64,000 bases of DNA, taken from positions 3,596,001-3,660,000 of the forward strand of contig NC_079236.1 of NCBI RefSeq assembly GCF_028502605.1, in the 5' to 3' direction. The position numbers and the translations under genes were made by a program. Of this stretch, positions 11,214 through 24,408 are shown piece after piece. Below the pieces are notes generated by a model that was not told where the DNA came from, did no database searches, and worked only from the letters and a program-made list of their open reading frames with translations. The DNA comes from Trichoderma breve. Lineage: Eukaryota; Ascomycota; Sordariomycetes; Hypocreales; Hypocreaceae. Within the stretch, counting starts at the first letter, position 1; each line of letters begins with the position of its first letter.

Positions 11214-14200
11214 GTCGCAAGATGCCGCAGGGGATGGTTGCCGCTATGCGACGCGAAAATCCTTCCAGAAGATGTAATGATACGAATTGAAATGCGCAAT
11301 AAAACGGGTGGAGAAGGAACACGTAATCGATGAGGATGACGATGTTCCAATGCTGCACCAGAAAGATATACTCAAGAACGCGATAGAGACGGACGGTTAA
11401 ATGGCAACATAGATGATGCACTTGGTCGGTTCGTTCAGTCGTGACGGTCGTAACGTGTGTTGGAGGAAAAGCCCAGGCCAACCCAGCAAGAGAGCAGTCG
11501 TGCAGAACGTGGAGCAAAGCTAGCTAGCTAGCTTCCTGCAATACGGGATAGGGAGCGAGGTCTATGATGGGAAGGGATTCTGGAATCCACGATCCTTGGT
11601 TAAGCGCTAGCTTTTTTCTCTTCTTTTTCTCTTCCCTCTTCCTATAACAGCGCCGCGTCGGAAGTGTGTGTGGTCAGGGCAATCTAGATGACCAGATCTG
11701 AGTCCTCGAGGGGGTTCTTTCCAAAAAAGCGTAGCTGAGAAGCCAGGAGCGTGTTGATGTATGATCGGATCTTGACAGACGATGAAGCCGACAAGATGCG
11801 CGAGAGACAAAATGCAAAAGCCGAGCTCTGTGCCTTAAAGTTTCGGAGCGTAACTCGGCAGAACCCGCGTCGACAGATGTCCAGGCAAGGCGGCAAAGCT
11901 GCTCTTGATGGCTCTTATGCGTCGCAGGCAGGGCGGAAGCGAACGGGACAGGAGAGATGGCCAAGGAGAGGAGAGGAGAGGAGAGGCAAGGCGATGAGGA
12001 AGAAGCAGAAGCAAGAAGCAGAAGCTGTACGACCAAAGTACGACCTCCGGTTGGCGAAGAGGGAGAGTCGGGTTGAAGAGCCAGGCTAAGGGAAGAAAAA
12101 TTCCACGGCAGAGCATACCTAGTAATAACCTACTAGGGGGGAGGCTGTAGCCCCACTGGCGTAGAGTTGCCAGAGGGCCGGGGTACAAGCTGGATGATAG
12201 GGGCGGCCACCAAGAGGCAAGGTAGCACTGCTTTGGTGCATATATGACAGATTACGGCCAATGACAGTGCGCAGGCCCCTATTTGCAGCACAGCACAGTA
12301 CGAGGCTCATGTTAGGTACCTTGCATGCATTGCCTGCGGCCTCCTTGATACGCCGCCACCTGAGCAGATGCAGTAGTATCGATGCTACCAGACTGCTACT
12401 TGACCTCTACAGTAATAGCAGCTGATTGATTAGGTACGGTACTGGACTAGGCAAGGTCGCCGCTTAGGAAACCTGTCTCTTGCATTGTAACGTTTGAGGC
12501 ATGACAAGCTTCAGACAGGGCAGGCTCCATCTGGTTGTATGGGATATCTTCAATGCTATACAACTCCTCTTGTATTCTCTTATTACAGTGCTTATTGAAA
12601 CTTGCATATTGTTTTATTCATTACTCTCCTCTTCAAGCTGTTATACCCGCCGCCACAGTGTTCCCGTGCCGCTTTCTGTGTCTCTGCCCAGCTCACAATG
12701 GCTGAACCCTAGAGATGATGCTAACATTACGGGGCTTCTCCCCAAGCTTTATCGGCTTTGCGGGACTTATCGTGCTAACGAATCTACCTCATCCGCCGCA
12801 ACAAAATAGCGGGGTAGAGCTTGTACCTACATGCCTGACCTTACCTGTACCTTACCAAGACCCAGCACTCTGTTTTCGCTTCCGATTCCCATCTCATTTG
12901 GCTCTTTTGATTTCCGCCCCCTGAACTCCATGCATCGACGTTCTAGAAAACCGAAGCCCGCCCCTATTTTCCGCGCCCGGTGACTGCTGCGAAATTGAAT
13001 CCCAAGGCACTCCCATAGCATAGCATCGCGCGCCCGATATTTGATACGGAGTCTTCATGGAAGGCGAGGAGAAGCCCAATTGCAACAAGAGGGCACTGTG
13101 TCATGGGGACTTTACAAAGTATACCGTGTGCCGTACTGTGAGCCTTTGGTGATGGACTGGACGGGATACACACACCTTCAACTTTCTTCTCAGCGGGCGG
13201 TGCAAATTGGCTGCAGGTAGCCAGGGTTTGTCGGCCACCGGAGCCTTGCAGGAGCCAGTTGTCGTCATGGTTGATTTGTCGTAGATTGAGGATTGGCTAA
13301 AGGCTAACTTGGAGCGTGTGTGTCAAATCTGAATCGTATTGACGGAGAATTTGCCTGCCTATTGTTTGTTTGTTTGTTATTTCAAAACCACCCCCGAGGA
13401 CGCGAGTTTACAGTATCCTATTTGCTGCTCGTATTTGTGTCCACGGCTTTTGCATCAGTTGACCCGCCCTTGCTTTCACGGTTGACTATATCGAGCCGCA
13501 TGCAACAGGCATTAGCCATTGGTAGCACCCAGCTCTGGTAAGGTAGTACAAACGAGTGCTCATGTACATGATATCGAAGACACGGGCAAATATCGCCTCC
13601 TTGCTTAGCCCATATGCAGGAGCAAGGGTTGCCCAGGTTTGGGTAGGTAGCAGGCTGAGTCAACAAAACACCATCTTCACGCTGGCCATGACCAAAATAT
13701 CTCTTTCGAGGCAGGGAGAAGCTCCGCTGCACGCCACATGCACACGAAACACAGAAGGAGATTTGACGATGGTTGTCTGGCTCTTGTCTCTTCTCCGGTA
13801 TAATAGTACTCCGAGTTGTCAGGCCCTTGCGTCAAGATTGTCTCTCTCTCACCTCTCACTCTCCTTTGCTTCTGCTCACCTTCTCTCGTCGTCCTGCTGC
13901 TGCGAAACTCTTGGAATGCAACCCGTGCAGCGATTTGCGCCACGTTGTAGCCATCAAATTTCGGGATATCTAGGCACACACGCTCGATCTAGCGGCATCT
14001 GGTATGGTCTGCCTCTGCGCCCTGAAACACGATGGATGAGTGTAATAAGACTCACCCGGCACTAAAGGGGGGAATGAGCAGTAAACGGCAGTTCGAAAAG
14101 AACAACCCCTACAGCGTTTCTGACAGGACAGAGACCAAGACTGTGCTGTGGACTCGTATTACGAGGCAGCACTGCTTTCGTGCTTTTTGCTCTCTTTAGG

Positions 14201-17200
14201 TTAAGCTCAAAGCCGCGGTGCATGTGCGGTCCGGCCGGTAGCATTTCATTTGCATCCGCATTTTGCTAGTCAGAGTGCATGCATTTCAGCTTTGCTTGCA
14301 GTGCAGCCTCTTCCGGTGGAGAGGGGAGGCGATACTCTTCACCCAACCAATCGTCATCCTGAGCCTGTCACACAAGATGCTCTCAATATTGCCGCTTTCT
14401 TTTTATTCTGATTTTGTGTGCGCGGGCAACCCTTTTAGTCTCCTGGTGGCAACAATGGAATAACAGCCCTGGGTCGCTCTAGTTGGAGCAACGGGACGGC
14501 GTGGCGCTCACTAGATCCCGGGTTTCGGTTTCTTATCCCATCGATGGGGTTTGAGATTCACCTCGAAAGAATCACCGACGCAGCGGTTTCTCGCTGTCCA
14601 GAGAGCCCTGCATCGGATAATTTACAGCCTGGTCTTCCGCCGAGAAAGGCTGGGAAAAGGGCCTTGTACACATGGGGTCGTGAAATGTCTCTTTCTCTCT
14701 CTCATTTCCAATACGTCCACCAATTTACCCCCTATTTTTCTCTCTCAACCGTGCTTAAACCTCTCTCTCTCTCTATTTTTTCAACCCACAGCTACTGTAA
14801 TTCTGACAGGATGCCCCGAAAATAATAAAATATGGATCTCTGATGTGCCCACCCAACGATCAGGGTTCCGCAGCGAATCGGAATTGTAGCTGGCCGAATC
14901 GGCAGGGATCTGGCACCTCTGCTCGTTGCTTTTCGCTCAGTCAGGCGACTAGGCCACCATCACCAGCCGCAGACCTGCTGAAGAAGGGAAGCCTCACACG
15001 TAGAGTCACGAGGCAGCTTCTTGCGTCCTCTTTCAGCCCACGAGAACAACAGGCCAGCTGAGCGGTTTCCAAAAGCCACAGATCTGCTACCGCCCTCCAG
15101 TGCGCGAGAGACTGTGTCGAACGCCTTCAGCGAAACTTTAATTGGGGAAATGCAACTATCAGATATTTGGCGAGGCCGCACTGTATACCCGCCCATCATC
15201 CCAGTTTTTCCTTGCTTCTTTTTTTCTTTCCTTCTTTTTGGAGAGTCCACAGAGATATTGAATTCAGCCCCTTTCTGCGCCTCAGTGGCCAAGTCGACCC
15301 TCCTTGATCTTCCTGAATTTCCGGGGCCAATCTCGTTTTCCGAATCCATCTGCCCGGGTTGACTAAGAAAATCGGCATCCCGAAAGCACCGCTTTTTTTT
15401 TGGGCGGGATCCATTCGGTCCCCTGACAATGATTGATGGACTTTGTACTTTTGGTGCTATTCTTGTGCTCCGGACTCCGGATTCCGGACCCTGTAGTTTT
15501 CAGTTTGATATGCTAATTCCCTCCTCTTGAATTTAAGATTGTCGATAGCCAACAGCTCTGGATGGCGAGACGATGACTTGCTTTGCTTTGCTTCGGTCTG
15601 CTCTGCTCTGCTCTGCTATATGCAAGGACGGCAGCGTTGCCATGACGTGGTGCCATCTTACAAAGGGGCGATTTGTCTGAGACAGACGAAATCTCTGCAG
15701 CCGCTGAAGACGTTGCCGGTACCAGAGACACGCAGTCAAATTAAAATTAACCCAAACAACGTGGGACGTCTGTTGTCTGTTTTTGCTCCATAATAGCCAC
15801 CACTTAAGTTCCCGCAGAGCACGAGGTGGCTCCCTAGTGCCCCCTTGCTACGAGCTCTTTTTTCCCAAGGAACATCACATCAAGATGCAGGTAGTCGTCA
15901 TGGCTCTCGAGCTGCCAGTTCCTTTCGTGTAGCAATGGCCAAACACACTGCAGACGGCTCATACCCACACTTTTGCGCTCTTTGCTCGCAGGACATTGGT
16001 CAGCTTTTGGCTCCCCCTCCTCGTGCACGCTCGATCATGCACGTAAGTACCTGCAGCAGCCTGCATATTGTGGTGGCTGGTTGGCTCGGCTTTTGACAGT
16101 GAATACGGAGGTCTCTACATGTACCGAGGCCTCCATCCTTTGTACGCTACTGCTTTTTGGGGGAGCACAGACGGACGTTGGGTACCTAATATGCACTCGT
16201 CAGTTGAGTCGCCTTGGTGTTGGGCCAATGGTGGATAATTGAAGCTGTGCTATGTAAACGACTGCCGCCGTTGATTTGGCTCTATAACGCGTAGACGAGT
16301 CAAACATGTACTAGCTCTATTGGTATCTTTACGACTTGTAGGATGTATCTGTAGACGTTCGTTGAATGCTTGATGTCAAATGTGACACATCACTTCTACC
16401 CAAGGTCCTGACGCTAGCCACACTTCTCCAGAGAGCACAGCCTCTATACTAGCCAAAGTTGATGATATTTCTTCAATTTCCACGCTTATATTGACAATCG
16501 TCGGTTTGTGTGGCATATAATGGCGGACATCCCCTAATGGTGGTTACATGTACTTATTGTAGGGTAGATATGGGCCCTCACTTTGCGAGACATGCAGAGG
16601 AATTAAATAAGAGGAGGATTTTTCTATTTTATCCATATTATAATCGAATTATCAATCAAGATCTGATGTAAAAACCGAAATAGGAACAAGGAGGATTATT
16701 GCACATACTCCCTATGTACTCCACGAATGAGCTGCCCCAAGCTTCAATACCATATATCGTACGCCTTACCCAGTATGACAGCTTGGTATACCGATTCCGC
16801 TATTCCAACACACCTACTGAAATCACCATTGAGACACAACATCCAGCGTCTCCTAAAAGCTAAGACTCGGTGGCTCCGACACCAGCCTCATCATCCCGTG
16901 GGGATTGGCTCAATATGTTCTCTGCGCCCATCCCCCTGGAGGCCTTAACAATAGGCGTTTTCCCATCTTCGGCCCTCTTCCAAGCTGTCTAGATGCATAT
17001 TACAATGCCCGTAGCAAGCAATAGATGCATTTAAAAAATGCTCGTAGCAAGCAGCTGTTGTTAAGCGAGAACGGCGGTGTGTACCGGCCGAGTACGTGTA
17101 TGGAACTCCATACATGCATGCTTTCTGCAGTCAGAGAATCCACTTGGCGGGCCAGTTTCTCCTGGAGTCGTATGGGCTGTGTGCAAGATGAATTTTCCCT

Positions 17201-18440
17201 TATCTGAGCGGCGTGGCCGTTGGTTAATTCTATTTGCAAACATGACATGTCTTGATTGGTGCTTTGTGTTGTTTATGCAGAGTGCTTCACTTGGTATATG
17301 CTCGTGTGATGCGGTGTGGGGTCTGCATATGGCTGAGTCTGCATTGGATTTGCTCTCTATTTAGCCGTAAATCTGGTTGGCACATATGGTAAATTGCTTC
17401 TTATGATATATATCATTTGTAGCTTTGTACTCCTGAGATTGAACAAGTGATCAGCTGCTAAGGGCATGAATGACGAGCCCCCAAGAGATATGTGTACTTT
17501 GAGAGGTAACTAAACACAATGTTATCACGCGGAACTGCCTATAGATCTATCTTCAATCTTACCATATGGAGCTGACAATGTTACGGTAGCAAACTTTCAG
17601 AAAACGACGTGTAGTTTACAGGCGATCCAAATAACAACCGGAACAAGGATTGCACTAACAACAAGGGTCAGATTGTGGTTGCTGCCAAGGTTCCGTACAT
17701 TCTCTCAACATGCGATAACTCTCTCCAATTAGTCAATTCAGTTAGCTCAGCTGGCGTTCTGCATTAACCATTGTCATTCTGCTGCTGGACTTCACACTCT
17801 GCAAAACACCATCACGAGTTTCCTCATGCATATACAGTTGCATTTTCGATGGAGAATAAAGTCTCTTGACCAACTTTGCAAATTACGGTGCGGGGTGCGG
17901 TACTACGATGCTGACGTCATTAACAAAACGTCGTTTCCAAGAAGAGCAATCTGCAGAGAAGAGAGAGCTTGTGGCCGTTCAATATCTTGATACTACGAAA
18001 CTGCCCTATGACAAAATACCGACATACAGTGTACCAGTTCAACGACGTGTTACCAGGGTTGAATCACATGTATAATACGCTAACCGCTGATCTTCATTAA
18101 ATGTTTGATACATGTTCCAGTAGCTGTTGTTCGCCAATCCAACTGACATTTCCCCCAACCGCGTTTGATGGGTGACAGTTTGACATGGCCCAAAGTTCCG
18201 GTTCGCTTGCCTCTACGGTGTACATCATTTAACATGTCATATCTGCATAACCATCTAATGTCCCGGTTTGTGCCGCCGCCATGCCCATAGCCAAAGGCTA
18301 GAATGAGTCTAGAAGTATGGATCATGACCCCTGCGGTGTCGAACTGGACGAGTGTGCTCTCGGGCAGTGCCAGCCAAGTATGCCTCTGTAGTACGCCTGA
18401 ATGTAGACAAACAGAGCAATTGTATTAATCATGGCTGTCG
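11214..18440. other. 7.2 kb gene-free interval upstream of the Pin4-like gene
   Basis: No reading frame here has a recognisable domain or consistent splice chain, and no complete tRNA was found. It lies between the 5' end of the Pin4-like gene and the 3' end of BET4. It has pyrimidine tracts (for example CT repeats near 13840-13870 and 14690-14790), a GGAGA microsatellite at 11965-11986, and many stop codons in all frames. It could be a long promoter plus 5' UTR of the RNA-binding-protein gene, or could carry non-coding RNA genes; sequence alone does not decide. Confidence 0.45.
11965..11986 (+). repeat. GGAGA microsatellite
   Basis: Four tandem GGAGA units, within a purine-rich stretch that continues as AGAAGCAGAAGC-type repeats to about 12030. 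Confidence 0.8.
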
Positions 18441-19632
18441 TCATGTTGCCAGTTGCTCAACATCATTCCATCGGCCGGTGCGCATCGGGTCCAGGGTCCG
18501 TAGCTTCGAGAGCCAGACCTGCAAGTCGCCAGCCTCAGCACTATTGCTGCCAGTGCTTTGTAGCCGCTCTAATGCTACGGCGTATTCTGAAAGCGCTTCA
18601 TAAATCCATTTGATGTCGGCGTAATCCTCTAACAAGTCTTTAATCTCATCAATTTCGTGCTTCAGGTAGGCAATCTTCTCGTCAACGGTCAAAGCCGGTG
18701 TGATGCTCGGCTTATTTCCGTCCCCCACGATTTGGGATACGAGGAACTGATGATAGTACCATAAACTTTGGTCTTCAGGACCGACGTTTAGAGCATCCCG
18801 CACTAGATCCAGTTCCTCACCAAGGAAGGCTGCTCGGGCCTTGTCATCAGCGCCTCGTTGCTCCAAGACTTTTGGAATGAGCTGGCTTCGGTTATGCCAC
18901 GCAGAAAAGTTGGATAAGCTCTGCCGGATCATCTTGGTTGTGTACGCAAATTCTTCCTCAGCCATGCTCTTGCCGTCAAGCTCGGAACTCTCCAGCTGAG
19001 CCACCACAAGCCTCCTGTAGCCCCAGGCATGATAGTTGCGCTGGTCCTTATTCAACATCTTGGATACCAGGCTGAGTTCTGTCTCCCAAATCTTGCGAGC
19101 GACCGGGAGAGGCAATCTTTGAATGGCTTGTGCTAGAAGCCATTGCCGAAAGTTCCAGATCCAGTAGCACTTGGGAAATTCCAGCAGCAGCGGCATGGTG
19201 AAGGCGATTTCAGACTGCAACACTTGGCTGTCCGAGTCCTGGTTTTTGGTATCTGATGCGCCATTTTGAGCGTCTAGTTCCGTCCGGTCTGCTGCTCCGG
19301 ATAACAGACAAGATATCAGACAACGGCGGCGAATGTTCCATATGGTGTAGTATTCGGGGTTCTGACGAAGGAGCTTGGTGGTAAGCTCGAAGAGATCTAG
19401 GGTGTAGGTTCCCGTGGCGACTTGTGTGCGTATCTGGGTCTCGAGATGGCGGTATTTCTTGATCTTTTCGAGGTCCTGCAGCCGCTGTTCTTCGGTGCGA
19501 GTCCGAACGGTGCGAGTCACGCCATGCTGTTGGAGATGGTAGCCTTGCGCATTAGCAATATGCACAGAGGTAACATGTGACAGGACTAAGACAAGTATTT
19601 GAGAGAGGAGAGGATAAACTTACGCTGGCCAT
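18441..19632 (-). CDS. BET4: Rab geranylgeranyltransferase (GGTase II) alpha subunit
   Basis: A 9-nt first exon (19632-19624, Met-Ala-Ser) joins across a GTAAGT...CAG intron to 19526-18441, giving 364 residues that begin MASHGVTRTVRTRTEEQRLQ, a typical fungal start for this protein. The body carries protein-prenyltransferase alpha repeats with their Trp-rich signatures: YYTIWNIRRR, YWIWNFRQWLL, YHAWGYRRLV, FSAWHNRSQLI and SLWYYHQFLV. The enzyme, with its beta subunit and the Rab escort protein, attaches geranylgeranyl groups to Rab GTPases for vesicle traffic. The length agrees with fungal homologues. It is transcribed divergently from the H2A.Z gene. Confidence 0.95.
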
Positions 19633-21054
19633 GTTACTGGGCTTGTTGTCTGCTGTACAGTCCTCTGTACAGCTGGTATTTCAAGTAACCTGAAGAGCTG
19701 CTGAGAAGAGACACTGCGTAATTGCTTATCGGGATAGATTGCTGATGAGGCTGTCCCGATGATGCAGATAGGGTACAAACTCACAAGTACAGTTCGTGGC
19801 GTCTGGTGCTAACGCTTGGCCCGTGCGCTGCACTTGGAGTGACATCTGGCGGAAGCACGCTAAACCAAACACGGAGCTTTATTACTATGAGAGCGGATAG
19901 CCGCGGATGATCTGTATGCTGCAGCTCCCGCAAACAAGCTTTGTCCCTTCCAACGAGAGCTCTGTCGAAGCTTCTGTAAGTGGTGCCGTTTTTACTTTTA
20001 CTACATTTGCTAGGCATCCTGCGGGTGTTTTACGAGCAGATAGGAATGCAATGCTGACATAAGTTGAAACAGTGGGCTTAGAGCTCTGGGACATGGCAAA
20101 TAGCCGGGTCTTAGCCATTCTCATGCGCCACAGAACTAGCAGCCACAGCGGGACATTGCCAACTCTAGTCTCCGAGTTGAGAAACGCCTTATTCATGCAG
20201 ACAAATGAACTCCAGACTCACCAAGGCACAACGATGCCATGTCAAGCTGGCAACTCCCACAAGCCCAGACGGGCGAGATGAATGACTTGCCATGATTCTT
20301 CTCTTTCAATTTTTCATCCCCCGCAACACTATGGGGTAGCCCAAGGCATTGGCGCCGCTGCTTTGTTGGCAGTTGAGCGCCTTGGTCAGTATATCCTTCT
20401 GCCCTGAGTCGTCACTAGCAGAGCTTTCTGTGCTCTGGAGTTGCCTCTGCGATGACTCACCGAGATTGACCTCTTGGGGACATCTCAGCAGTCATCCTGC
20501 AGCATCTTTTTTTGGGTGCCTGCTGCCTTGGAGCCCCTTTGGCTGATGGCCAGCGCTTCTCTGCCTGCCACCATCTCCAGCTGCCTGCGATGCGCCAGTG
20601 GCGGCCAGCCTTTCGGATATACTCCGGCTCTGCTGGTCTCGGAAGCGGGCGGCTGCAATCGTCAATCGTCTCACTAAGCAAGCACAGCAAGCTTTCTAGC
20701 GCCCTTAGCACTACGATTGAGGGGCTGTTGGAGGAGGTTGGGGGGAGCTCATTCCGCTGAGACTCGGACGGGCGCGACGCAATACAGCGAGGCCAACAGG
20801 CACCAGAAGGCTGTTCCTTGCAGCGAAAAAAAAAACCTAAACATGCCAGCAACTGGACCGCCCGCTTGCGTCGATTTGCTAAATTTCTGCCACCACACCA
20901 ACACCGGCTTGAACCAAACATCCCACTTCTCGACTTCATCACCGCTTCACCACGCGCATCAGCCTCTGCTCTCGCCGCTCGCCAGTGCAGACACTCGCAT
21001 TCCATCTCGACGCATTTGCAACTACTATCATCCCGTATCGATACGCCAGACGCA
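19633..21054. other. Divergent promoter region between BET4 and the H2A.Z gene
   Basis: Shared upstream region of about 1.4 kb. The right part is probably the 5' UTR of the histone gene. Long minus-strand frames here are antisense to the leader and first intron of H2A.Z and show no domain. Confidence 0.5.
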
Positions 21055-22052
21055 ATGGCCGGAGGCAAGGGCAAGTCATCTGGAGGGAAGAGCTCCGGCG
21101 GTAAGACGAGCGCCGAGGGATCCAAGAAGCAGCAGAGCCACTCGGCCAGAGCTGGACTTCAGGTGAGTTTTTGACTGTTCGACACCGGCGGAAGCTTGGT
21201 TTTCGCTTTCGCCGGCCCTCGCCCGATTCCCTCGCCCTGCTTGATGCCCAAACGATTTGCGCGCATGCACACCCACCTGCACATCCTGCGAGTCCCGCTT
21301 TAGCTTCCAACCTCCCCGCGATGGCCCTCGACGAGTTTTCACCCGGACGCGTTGGTCATTTGCTCGCCGCCGCCCGCTTCGACGACCTGGCATGGGACCG
21401 CAGAGTTGCGTTGGCGATGGATTCCGCAAGATTCAGGCCGCGCAATCGTGTCACCGTGCGGCATCTCGTTGCTATGCCATTCGGTGTCCAGATGCCTAGT
21501 CGCGTAGCCGGGCGCAGGGAGGGGGAGATGTTTTTTTTATTTTGCTCAGCGGTCACATCATCCGACAAGATCTCTATCCAACCATTTTCCTCAGGCTACT
21601 AGGATTTCAATTTCAATCAAACGATGGACTGTCGCTAATTCCGGTGTTTTTCTCGGGGCATATAGTTCCCTTGCGGTCGTGTGAAGCGTTTCCTCAAGCA
21701 AAACACTCAAAACAAGATGCGAGTCGGCGCCAAGGCCGCAGTCTACGTCACGGCCGTCCTCGAATACCTGACTGCCGAAGTGCTAGAGCTGGCAGGCGTA
21801 AGTTGTTCCCTTTGCTTGTGTTTTCGGCCTTCATGCCCCAGTTTGACACTAACCGCCACGCAGAACGCCGCCAAGGACCTCAAGGTGAAGCGCATCACCC
21901 CTCGCCATCTCCAGCTGGCTATCCGAGGTGACGAAGAGCTCGACACCCTCATCCGTGCCACCATCGCCTTTGGTGGTGTCCTGCCTCACATCAACCGTGC
22001 CCTCCTCCTCAAGGTCGAGCAGAAGAAGAAGGCCAAGGCCTTGGAGGCCTAA
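21055..22052 (+). CDS. HTZ1: Histone variant H2A.Z
   Basis: Three exons (21055-21162, 21666-21797, 21864-22052) give 142 residues. The tail [17 protein letters not shown] is Lys/Gly/Ser-rich with acetylatable lysines. The fold follows: [17 protein letters not shown], the [21 protein letters not shown] helix (partly split by intron 2) and [18 protein letters not shown]2A.Z-diagnostic residues include the longer acidic-patch segment and [14 protein letters not shown] near the end, instead of the SQE tail of canonical H2A. Intron 1 is about 500 nt, much longer than most introns here, and starts just after the N-terminal tail. H2A.Z replaces H2A in nucleosomes at promoters and is placed by SWR1-type remodellers. 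Identification is firm. Confidence 0.97.
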
Positions 22053-23769
22053 GCAGCCCAACCTACCTCTCTCCTCCCGCGCACGAATTGCTCTCGCTCT
22101 ATGTTAATGCTTTGAATACCTTTTATTTCGGATCGCGGGGCGATTGCTGGGATGGCCTGGGACACTGGAACTGGACGCTTTTTTTTTCTTAATTTTTTTG
22201 TTATCTTTCCTACAGAGGAAATCCAAACCTGTCGTTGGGCATGGAATCTGGGCATGGTTTGGACAACTGTGTGGGCTCTGGACGCACGGCAGCAGATGAA
22301 GCAGGGTTGGAGGATGGCTTGCACCGCCTTGAGCTCTGTTTCTTTTTGCTGAATGGCAAAGAGTCTGTCGTGTGAGTCATGTACAACAGTTGTTTTCGTT
22401 TAGTTTTTTTTGTTTGTTTTGGTTTGACGCTGCTCGATGATGTTTGGAGATGGATGGCGACGCAATTGAATGGTGGACGAAAACAGCTTGTTGGGCGGCT
22501 GACGTTTGGCAAGATTATCTTAGGCTACTCTAGCATAAGAAGAAAAAAAAAGGAGAAAAAAAGGGCATGATGTATGGTTCTCTCATTACGTGCATTTGGT
22601 GTTTTTTGATTCGTTCTCGTGAAATGCATTCGTGGAAGTCGGATCTTGTATACCCATGCTGCCACTCTATGTCAGTGTAGAGGAACAAGCATCACGATGT
22701 AGCGAATGTCTAACTAGAATGAGTCATTGGTTTAGTCTGTCATTACCTATTGTTATTATATATTAGGAAACTAGAGAATATAGTTAATAGCACCCTCTTT
22801 CGGCCCCTTTGCCCGATTCACCATCTCGTCCTATTGCCTCTAGTAGGTAGTTCCGGGTAGGACCTTATATCCTCACCACTTGACTTGGAGGTCTTCCACC
22901 TTACACTGCAGAATTCACCCAGAAAGAAGAAAAGAGAGAATAAAATACTCGGTGGTACATATCACATTTGATTAAGATCTTCATTCTAGGTTCAAGTATC
23001 GCTACCTAGTACTCGATGCGTGTATTCGCGTTGGTCGATTAGTCTTACTGATTGATACACGAAGTGATTGGTTAGGACGTACTTTGTTGACAGAATCACG
23101 AACAGGAAAGGCAAGGAATGTGGATGTGAACCATGCTGAGCTCACATTATGCATAACAGAGACTTAATTGTACAGAATTTACAGGCAAGTCAGCAAGTGA
23201 GCAACCTAGTAAGATGAAACTCATCCGAAAATGCAGCTGATAGTGATGATGGCATGGGATGGCGACCTGAGCCGCCAATCCCAAAAAGATGTATATTTTC
23301 GTATGTTATTCTACATAGAATCGCCAGACCTCTGAACTCTTGGATTCTAGCTCATTTGGGCAATCCAGTCTGACATCCAAGTACGGCCTCGCCAGGTTGA
23401 GAATTCGGTTTACGTCGCGAGGCATCTTCTCTGTGTCGCTTACAGCGACCTTGGCCGTTGTTCTTGCTTGGCTGTGTTTCTGATGGTGTGAGGTTTGGAG
23501 TTTGATTCGGGGTCTTTGAGGTAAGGTATGTAGATGTGAGGTTGTGGGAGAGTTTTCGGAAGAGTTTTTGGGGGAGTGTTTATATTTTCTCGAGGTAGGA
23601 CTAGGGTTCTGGGGTAATGCTGCAGTGAATTGGGCTCTGAGTGGGTGAGGATATTGGGACAGTTGTCTATCTTCAAATTAACATATCTATCTACCTTTGA
23701 CTCTTCATTTCCCATTTCGGGATCGTCCTCCACACCTACTCCTTTGATGTTCGTAATTTCTCCATCTAC
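22053..23769. other. Intergenic, 3' side of two convergent genes
   Basis: Contains the 3' UTR of H2A.Z and the downstream side of the minus-strand gene at 23770. A 97-codon minus-strand frame at 23440-23733 (Pro/Asn-rich) has no domain. It could be an extra 3' exon of the 23770-24408 gene, but no clear acceptor links them. Confidence 0.45.
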
Positions 23770-24408
23770 CTAAGAATCGCTTTCGAGCTGCCACACTTGG
23801 CTTAGAGGAGACGGTTTCTTCTGGAAGCCGTGACGTCTTCTTGGTCTATGCCTCCTCGGCATTGTTTTGCTTAGCTTATCCTTTTTGCCCAAATTTGGAA
23901 CTTTTAGCTTTATCCTTGCTGATGATCGCGTTGGTGGTGCCCATGATGAGGCTTGTTCTTGTTCCATTCCTCTCAGCTTTCGGACGCAGTAGCCTGGGAA
24001 GATGCAATGGTCGAAGCAGCTGTATGTGCCGTTCCGCAGCATAGCCCTTAAATTGAGTTTCTTGACCGTGTTTTGTGGCTCATCTGCCTCTGAATCTCCT
24101 GTCTGTTCAGCGGGGAGGTTGGCTTGGTCCTCCGTATTGAAGGCCCTCTGCTCTTGCATTCGGCGGCGCCATCTGATGTACCTTATCCATTGGCTATAAT
24201 CAAAGGATACAATACATCCCAGAGTCTTTTTTGAGTCTCCTTCGTAGGCAAAGCAGAGCGTGTGGCCGCAGTTTAGGCATCGCCGAGTGCAGGAGAGGCG
24301 ATGCCGACGATTGCATTCATGGCACTTCCACCTCCATGGACGGGGCTCTTTGGAAGGACTTGGAGGATGTTCCGCGGGTGTGGGGGGTGATGAAGCTGCG
24401 TTTTCCAT
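23770..24408 (-). CDS. Hypothetical protein with Cys-rich zinc-ribbon-like N-terminus
   Basis: A single frame encodes 212 residues. After a Pro/Ser-rich start, residues ~29-52 contain four cysteines in two pairs plus further ones (WKCHECNRRH, SCTRRCLNCGHTLCF), compatible with a zinc-binding ribbon. Two more Cys (CFDHC, PGYCVR) lie near residue 135. The tail is very basic (MPRRHRPRRRHGFQKK), as in nuclear or nucleic-acid-binding proteins. I do not recognise a named family; similar short Cys-rich proteins are common in Sordariomycetes. The start is the first Met of the frame. No regulation can be read. Confidence 0.6.
   Translation of the reverse strand: MENAASSPPTPAEHPPSPSKEPRPWRWKCHECNRRHRLSCTRRCLNCGHTLCFAYEGDSKKTLGCIVSFDYSQWIRYIRWRRRMQEQRAFNTEDQANLPAEQTGDSEADEPQNTVKKLNLRAMLRNGTYSCFDHCIFPGYCVRKLRGMEQEQASSWAPPTRSSARIKLKVPNLGKKDKLSKTMPRRHRPRRRHGFQKKPSPLSQVWQLESDS

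Noticed and set aside
13556..14065. Plus-strand frame of 169 codons in the gene-free block
   Set aside because: Low-complexity Ser/Leu product driven by pyrimidine tracts; no domain or splice context.
17743..17754. tRNA A-box match (TAGCTCAGCTGG)
   Set aside because: No B-box or pairing acceptor stem downstream, so not a tRNA gene; at most a relic.
20457..21125. Minus-strand frame of 222 codons
   Set aside because: Overlaps the H2A.Z leader and first exon on the other strand, has no recognisable domain, and its Cys/Arg/Ser-rich content suggests a chance frame.
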